This document shows, piece after piece, positions 13,571 through 17,196 of a stretch of 17,196 nt of DNA. Made by a program: the position numbers and the translations under genes. Position 1 is the stretch's first letter; each line of letters begins with the position of its first letter. Under the pieces are notes generated by a model. The model saw only the letters and a list, made by a program, of their open reading frames with translations, made no database searches and was not told the DNA's origin. The DNA comes from JANNXQ01 sp038238555 (lineage in GTDB: Bacteria > Verrucomicrobiota > Verrucomicrobiia > Chthoniobacterales > Chthoniobacteraceae): NCBI GenBank assembly GCA_038238555.1, contig JBBRXP010000123.1:1-17196 (forward strand), read 5' to 3'.

Positions 13571-15175
13571 ATGCTCACCATCCGCGACCTCAAAAAAAGC
13601 CACGCCGGACGCACGCTCTTCGAAGACGCCGCGATGCAGGTGAACTACGGCGAGCGCGTCGCCCTCGTCGGCCCCAACGGCGCCGGAAAATCGACGCTCT
13701 TCTCCATCATCCTGAAAAGGGAGGAGCCCGATGCTGGCTCCGTAGAGCGCGACGAGTGGACGATGATCGGCTACCTCCCGCAGGAGAGCGAACCGGTGGG
13801 CGCGGAGACGGTGATGGATGTGGCCACCGGACGAGTCGGCGAAATTCCCGCGCTGGAAAAGCGGCTGCACACGCTCGAGCAGACGGGCGCAATCGAGGGC
13901 GCCGATTATCTCGAAGCCCACGCCAAGCACGAGGCGCTGAGCGATCCGCAAGTGGAAGCCAAGGCGAAGAAGATGCTCGCGGGCCTCGGCTATCGCGAGG
14001 CGGATATGACGCGGCCGGCGCGAGAGATGAGCGGTGGCTGGGTCATGCGCGCGCACCTCGCGCGGCTTCTCGTGATGGAGCCCGATCTGCTCATGCTCGA
14101 CGAGCCGACGAACCATCTCGATCTCCTCTCGCTGCTCTGGCTGCAAAGCTATCTCCAGACTTACTCCGGCGCCGTGCTGCTCATCTCGCACGACCGGCAG
14201 TTCATGGATGAGATCGTCGGCACGGTGTATGAGATCGCCGAGCGGAAGCTACTAAGTTACACGGGCAACTACTCGGCCTATCTCGAGCAGCGCGAGGCGC
14301 ACTACGAACAGCAGGCGGCCGCGCACAAAAATCAGCAGAAGGAGATCGCCGCGCTGCGCGAATTTTACGACCGCTTCCGCTCCGTGGCCTCGAAGGCTTC
14401 GCAGGCGATGAGCAAGCTCAAGCAGATCGAGCGAATGGAGCTCATCGAGAAGCCCGTGCCGCCACGCAAACCTTTCCGCTTCCAGATTCCGCAGCCGCCG
14501 CGCGGCGGTTCGCGGGCGATCTCGCTCGAGGGCATCCACATGGCCTACGGCCCGACGCAGGTTTATCGCGGGCTCGATCTCGAGATCGAACGCGGCGAGC
14601 GCACCGTGCTCGTCGGTCCGAACGGCGCGGGCAAATCGACGCTGATGAAGATCCTCGCCGGCGTGGTCGATTTCCAAAAAGGCGAACGCAAACCGGGCAT
14701 CAATGCGAAGATCGGTTACTTCAGCCAGCACCGCTCCGCGACGCTCGATCCCGAGAAGACCGTGCTCCAGGAAGTGATGGCCGCCAACGGCACGCTCAGC
14801 GAAAACGAAGCGCGCGGCATCCTCGGCTCGTTCCTCTTTCGCAAGGAGGAGATTTACAAAAAGACCGGCATCCTCAGCGGCGGCGAAAAGACGCGGCTCA
14901 ACCTCATCAAGTTCCTCGTCGATCCGCCCAATCTCCTGCTCATGGACGAGCCCACCACGCATCTCGACATCCACACCGTCGAGTCGCTCATCCTCGCGCT
15001 GGAAGCTTACGAAGGCACTCTCGTCTTCATCTCCCACGACGTGCATTTCATCCGCAAGCTCGCGGCCAAAGTGCTGCACGTGAACGCCGGCACCGTCTCG
15101 CCTTATCCCGGCGGCTACGATTACTTCCTGAAAAAATCCGGCGTCGTGGACGAACGCGCCGCGCTCACGAAGTAA
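13571..15175 (+). CDS. ABC-F family ATPase (translation-associated, two ATP-binding cassettes)
   Basis: ABC-F proteins have two ATPase domains and no membrane domain. They act on the ribosome, resolving stalls or displacing antibiotics. The protein has 534 residues. Domain 1 has Walker A GPNGAGKST (34-42), signature MSGGW (153-157) and LLMLDEPTNHLD with a following ISHDRQF switch. The charged linker (EFYDRFRSVASKASQAM...), which reaches the P-site tRNA in this family, spans about 245-300. Domain 2 has Walker A GPNGAGKST (349-357), signature LSGGEKTRLNL, LLLMDEPTTHLD and ISHDVHF. The second signature reads SGGEK, as in the family. ATG 13571 is preceded by GGAAG at suitable spacing. The open frame further upstream translates repeats. 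The subfamily (YbiT, YdiF, Uup or resistance type) is not resolved. Its end overlaps the convergent PEP-CTERM gene by 11 nt. Confidence 0.94.
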   Translation: MLTIRDLKKSHAGRTLFEDAAMQVNYGERVALVGPNGAGKSTLFSIILKREEPDAGSVERDEWTMIGYLPQESEPVGAETVMDVATGRVGEIPALEKRLHTLEQTGAIEGADYLEAHAKHEALSDPQVEAKAKKMLAGLGYREADMTRPAREMSGGWVMRAHLARLLVMEPDLLMLDEPTNHLDLLSLLWLQSYLQTYSGAVLLISHDRQFMDEIVGTVYEIAERKLLSYTGNYSAYLEQREAHYEQQAAAHKNQQKEIAALREFYDRFRSVASKASQAMSKLKQIERMELIEKPVPPRKPFRFQIPQPPRGGSRAISLEGIHMAYGPTQVYRGLDLEIERGERTVLVGPNGAGKSTLMKILAGVVDFQKGERKPGINAKIGYFSQHRSATLDPEKTVLQEVMAANGTLSENEARGILGSFLFRKEEIYKKTGILSGGEKTRLNLIKFLVDPPNLLLMDEPTTHLDIHTVESLILALEAYEGTLVFISHDVHFIRKLAAKVLHVNAGTVSPYPGGYDYFLKKSGVVDERAALTK

Positions 15176-16112
15176 CCGCCCGGCGCGGGCGCACGCGCAG
15201 CCCGCAGAGCGCCGCGCCCCACAGCACCAGCCCGCAAGTCGCGGGCTCCGGCACCGCGCGAAAACCCGGCGCGACGGCGATGAAAACGGGCCCGCCCGTG
15301 GTGTGCGCAAAGAGGCTCACGGTGCCGTCGGGCGCGATCTTGCTGATGGTCGCATTGCCCAAGTTTGCGGCGTAGAGATCGCCGTTTTCATCGCTCGCCA
15401 GGCCCAGCGGAAAGCTCAACCCGTTGCCCGCGACGAGAGGCCGCACGGAGCCATCGGGCGCGATCTCACTGATCGAATCGCTGCCGGAATTCGCCGCGTA
15501 AAGATTGCCGTTCGACGCGACATAAGCGAGGCCCACGGGGTAGTTCATCCCGCCTCCGCTGGCAAAGAGGCTCAGCGAGCCATCCGGTGCGATGCGGGCG
15601 ATGGTGGCGTCATATTCATTCGCGGCGTAAAGGTCGCCGCGGGTGTCGAAGGCGAGGCCGTAAGGAAGGCTCAACCCGGACGCAAACAAGCTCACCGTGC
15701 CATCCGGCGCGATGCGACTGATCGTGTTGTTGTTGAGGTTTGCCGCGAAGAGATTGCCGCTGCCATCCACGGTGAGACCGTAGGGGCCGCTGAGCCCGCC
15801 GCCGCTCGCAAATACGCTCACCGAGCCGCCCGCGGCGATCTTGGTGATCGAATCGTCCCACTTATTCGCGACGTAAACATTCCCATTCCCGTCGATGGCG
15901 AGGCCGCCGGGAGCATTCAATCCGGTTACGATGGGGCCGAGGTCCGCTCCTGAAGTGGTGTCGAATTGCTCGACGACCCCGCCAGCGTAAGACACATACA
16001 AGATCGTGGCGCAGGCGGGGGATGCGGCGGCTAGGAATACTGCCAAACCGCAAATGGCTGAGGCTGTCGTGCTGAGGCGGGCGAGAAGACTGAGGAGGCG
16101 GATATGCATCAT
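15165..16112 (-). CDS. Exported NHL/SMP-30-like beta-propeller protein with PEP-CTERM sorting signal
   Basis: The protein has 315 residues. A signal peptide covers about residues 1-35 (cleavage likely after ACA). From about residue 66 to 275 there are five related repeats of 40-43 residues built on the pattern GLA.D..GNLYAAN....TISRIAPDGTVSLFASG (shown here as a pattern, not a run), typical of NHL-like propeller blades. The C-terminus is a PEP-CTERM tail: VPEPATC (287-293), a hydrophobic helix, then RVRPRR. In organisms with exosortase this tail is cut and the protein is delivered to the cell surface or exopolysaccharide. No exosortase gene is in the window. ATG 16112 or 16109 could both start it. 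It lies downstream of an AT-rich region with a perfect palindrome. Substrate or partner is unknown. Confidence 0.88.
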   Translation of the reverse strand: MMHIRLLSLLARLSTTASAICGLAVFLAAASPACATILYVSYAGGVVEQFDTTSGADLGPIVTGLNAPGGLAIDGNGNVYVANKWDDSITKIAAGGSVSVFASGGGLSGPYGLTVDGSGNLFAANLNNNTISRIAPDGTVSLFASGLSLPYGLAFDTRGDLYAANEYDATIARIAPDGSLSLFASGGGMNYPVGLAYVASNGNLYAANSGSDSISEIAPDGSVRPLVAGNGLSFPLGLASDENGDLYAANLGNATISKIAPDGTVSLFAHTTGGPVFIAVAPGFRAVPEPATCGLVLWGAALCGLRVRPRRAVTS

Positions 16113-16144
16113 GAATATAATTGATTAAAGTGAGCGCGGTATTT

Positions 16145-16162
16145 ATGGAATTTATATTCCAT
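16145..16162. promoter_or_regulatory. Perfect palindrome upstream of the PEP-CTERM gene, possible operator
   Basis: ATGGAAT (16145-16151) and ATTCCAT (16156-16162) are perfect inverted 7-bp arms around TTAT. It lies 33-50 nt upstream of the - strand start at 16112, within an AT-rich stretch, where a -35/-10 region or operator would be expected. Its ATTCCA core also resembles the AATTCCA heptamer unit, so it may be a repeat relic rather than a protein-binding site. Confidence 0.4.
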
Positions 16163-16240
16163 GTCAACGGATTTGTTTGCATCTCTCAGAAACTTGTTTG
16201 GCGACCCCTCATACGTTTTCTTACAAATCATCGGACTCTT

Positions 16241-16255
16241 GGACGCGGAGCGTCC
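16241..16255. repeat. Small perfect hairpin GGACGC-GGA-GCGTCC
   Basis: This is a 6-bp stem with a 3-nt loop in a region without genes. It is GC-rich within a relatively AT-rich surrounding. No T-run follows, so it does not look like an intrinsic terminator. It may be one of the short palindromes that recur between genes in this genome type. Confidence 0.35.
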
Positions 16256-16659
16256 GCACAATAGTAGCCGTAAGTGACGAGTCTGAGAGGGACCCACGGA
16301 TGCCGCAATCCAGGGATCGGCGCCGGCTAGCGGCACCACCACGCCTTCGCGCCCAGTCCTGTTGAGCCGCGACGTGGCTGGTCCGGTGGTGACATCGCCG
16401 CATTTTTGCGCCTGCCATTGGTGATGCGGGTGCAAGCTCAGCAGACGCCGGTGAGAAACAGGATGTCTCACAAAATCCAAAGAAGGGGAGTGTCGGGAGG
16501 GTAACGATTAACCTGATAACTCTGCCTGGCGACGTTCAGTGCGATCATATAATCCCGAGAGTCAGACTGCGTGAGACCGAGCAATTTGCGCCCCATCGGT
16601 CCGACTCGCGTTCACGCGGCGAATTATAAAGTCACCCTCTTTGCTCCCGACCTAGCCCC

Positions 16660-17196
16660 ATGAAAAACGCCGCTCAATCTCCGACGCGCCACCTCGCCCG
16701 CGCACTCGTGCTATCGATCTTCTTCGTCACGCTCGGCTCGAATTCGCGAATGCTTTCCGCCGAGGATCAAACGAATGCTCCAAACGCGTGGACCGTGTAT
16801 CTCGACCGCTCTTACTACACGACCGAAAAGGAGGCAGTGGTGGTTTGCGAAATGGATGAGCCGAAGAGTTTGAACCATGCGGTGTTGGCGGTGAATGATG
16901 CGAATGGAAATTCTCTCGGCAAGAGCGACGTGCAGGGACGCGTGACGCGCATCCGCATCGCGTTGGAGAAGTTGCCCGTCGCCACTTACCCGTTGGCCGT
17001 CGAACTCCGCTCGAAGAAGAACAAAACCTCGCTGAGCCGCGCGCTCGAACTGATCAAGCGCGCGCCCAAGCCGGGCTTCGAGTGGAAGATTGATCAGGTG
17101 AACCGAATCGTCCTGCGGGACGGGCAGCCGTTCTTCCCGTTTGGGATGGTCATGGGCGGAATGGTGGCTCCCCGCGACGAAGCGGCCTTTCGCGAA
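16660..17196 (+). CDS. N-terminal part of a secreted protein, probably glycoside-hydrolase-like, 3' end outside window
   Basis: ATG 16660 opens a frame of 179 codons that runs off the right edge. A basic start (MKNAAQSPTRHLAR), a hydrophobic stretch (ALVLSIFFVTLG) and a probable cleavage site near SAED (about 33-36) indicate a signal peptide. Residues about 43-135 look like a beta-sandwich domain, with alternating hydrophobic strands such as AVVVCEM and TRIRIALEKL. The segment IVLRDGQPFFPFGM (about 152-165) is the kind of entry motif seen at the beginning of the (beta/alpha)8 domain in cellulase- and beta-galactosidase-like proteins. The exact family cannot be set from the fragment. No Shine-Dalgarno is visible. 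Confidence 0.65.
   Translation, partial: MKNAAQSPTRHLARALVLSIFFVTLGSNSRMLSAEDQTNAPNAWTVYLDRSYYTTEKEAVVVCEMDEPKSLNHAVLAVNDANGNSLGKSDVQGRVTRIRIALEKLPVATYPLAVELRSKKNKTSLSRALELIKRAPKPGFEWKIDQVNRIVLRDGQPFFPFGMVMGGMVAPRDEAAFRE

Larger units (their letters stand above)
16113..16659. other. 547-nt region without a recognisable gene
   Basis: The stretch 16113-16240 is clearly more AT-rich than the rest of the window and probably holds the promoter region of the PEP-CTERM gene. The middle part (16241-16500) has a small hairpin and only short frames without recognisable protein character. An exact TATAAT occurs at 16548-16553 about 107 nt upstream of the next + strand gene, but without a convincing -35 box at 16-18 nt spacing. 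Nothing else is visible. Confidence 0.6.

Noticed and set aside
16109..16480. 123-codon - strand open frame upstream of the PEP-CTERM gene
   Set aside because: It has no recognisable motif, odd composition, an overlap with the AT-rich promoter region and no ribosome-binding site. It is probably a chance frame.
16548..16553. TATAAT as a promoter for the gene at 16660
   Set aside because: The hexamer is exact, but no convincing -35 box lies at 16-18 nt spacing and the leader would be about 100 nt. It is too weak to list on its own.

Overview
The window is GC-rich and gene-dense. It most likely comes from a bacterium of the phylum Verrucomicrobiota. The evidence is a PEP-CTERM-tailed beta-propeller protein, a relic of a PSCyt1/PSD1 (DUF1549/DUF1553-type) protein, a futalosine-pathway menaquinone gene (mqnC), and short tandem heptamer repeats between genes of a kind I associate with this phylum. 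The phylum call is an inference from gene content. No rRNA, tRNA, CRISPR array or intact mobile element is visible.

Layout. The left edge carries the last 94 codons of a + strand membrane transporter (1-285). A long - strand block runs from about 8.9 kb down to 0.35 kb, in this order: a decayed PSD1 relic (8906-8529), a zinc-ribbon membrane protein (8483-7866), an M50 site-2-type protease (7873-6851), an RND periplasmic adaptor (6854-5700), an RND inner-membrane pump (5092-1868), rlmH (1788-1348) and tatC (1156-347). The zinc-ribbon, protease and adaptor genes overlap by 8 and 4 nt, so they look translationally coupled. Between adaptor and pump, on the opposite strand, sits a small DUF433/DUF5615 toxin-antitoxin-like pair (5149-5687). 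Its DUF5615 gene is broken by one in-frame TGA.

The central part is on the + strand: pyrD (8956-9999) and mqnC (10128-11270). A two-gene - strand operon follows, a membrane-anchored unknown (13419-12364) and a DUF1232 membrane protein (12367-11255). It is divergent from an ABC-F ATPase (13571-15175, +). A PEP-CTERM beta-propeller protein (16112-15165, -) converges on the ABC-F gene. After a 547-nt region with no gene, the right edge holds the first 179 codons of a secreted, glycoside-hydrolase-like protein (16660-17196, +).

The most distinctive signal is not a gene. Six blocks at or near gene borders each consist of four tandem 7-bp units, in three sequence families (AATTCCA-like, ACTCAAC and GAGCGTG). 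Two pairs of blocks are near-identical copies placed kilobases apart. Larger imperfect palindromes lie between pyrD and mqnC (about 108 nt) and between rlmH and tatC (about 92 nt). The repeats run into the C-terminal codons of pyrD and the N-terminal codons of mqnC, which affects start and stop choices. No complete new defence or biosynthetic system is evident. The best candidates for something undescribed are the heptamer repeats and the zinc-ribbon/site-2-protease/RND-adaptor unit.
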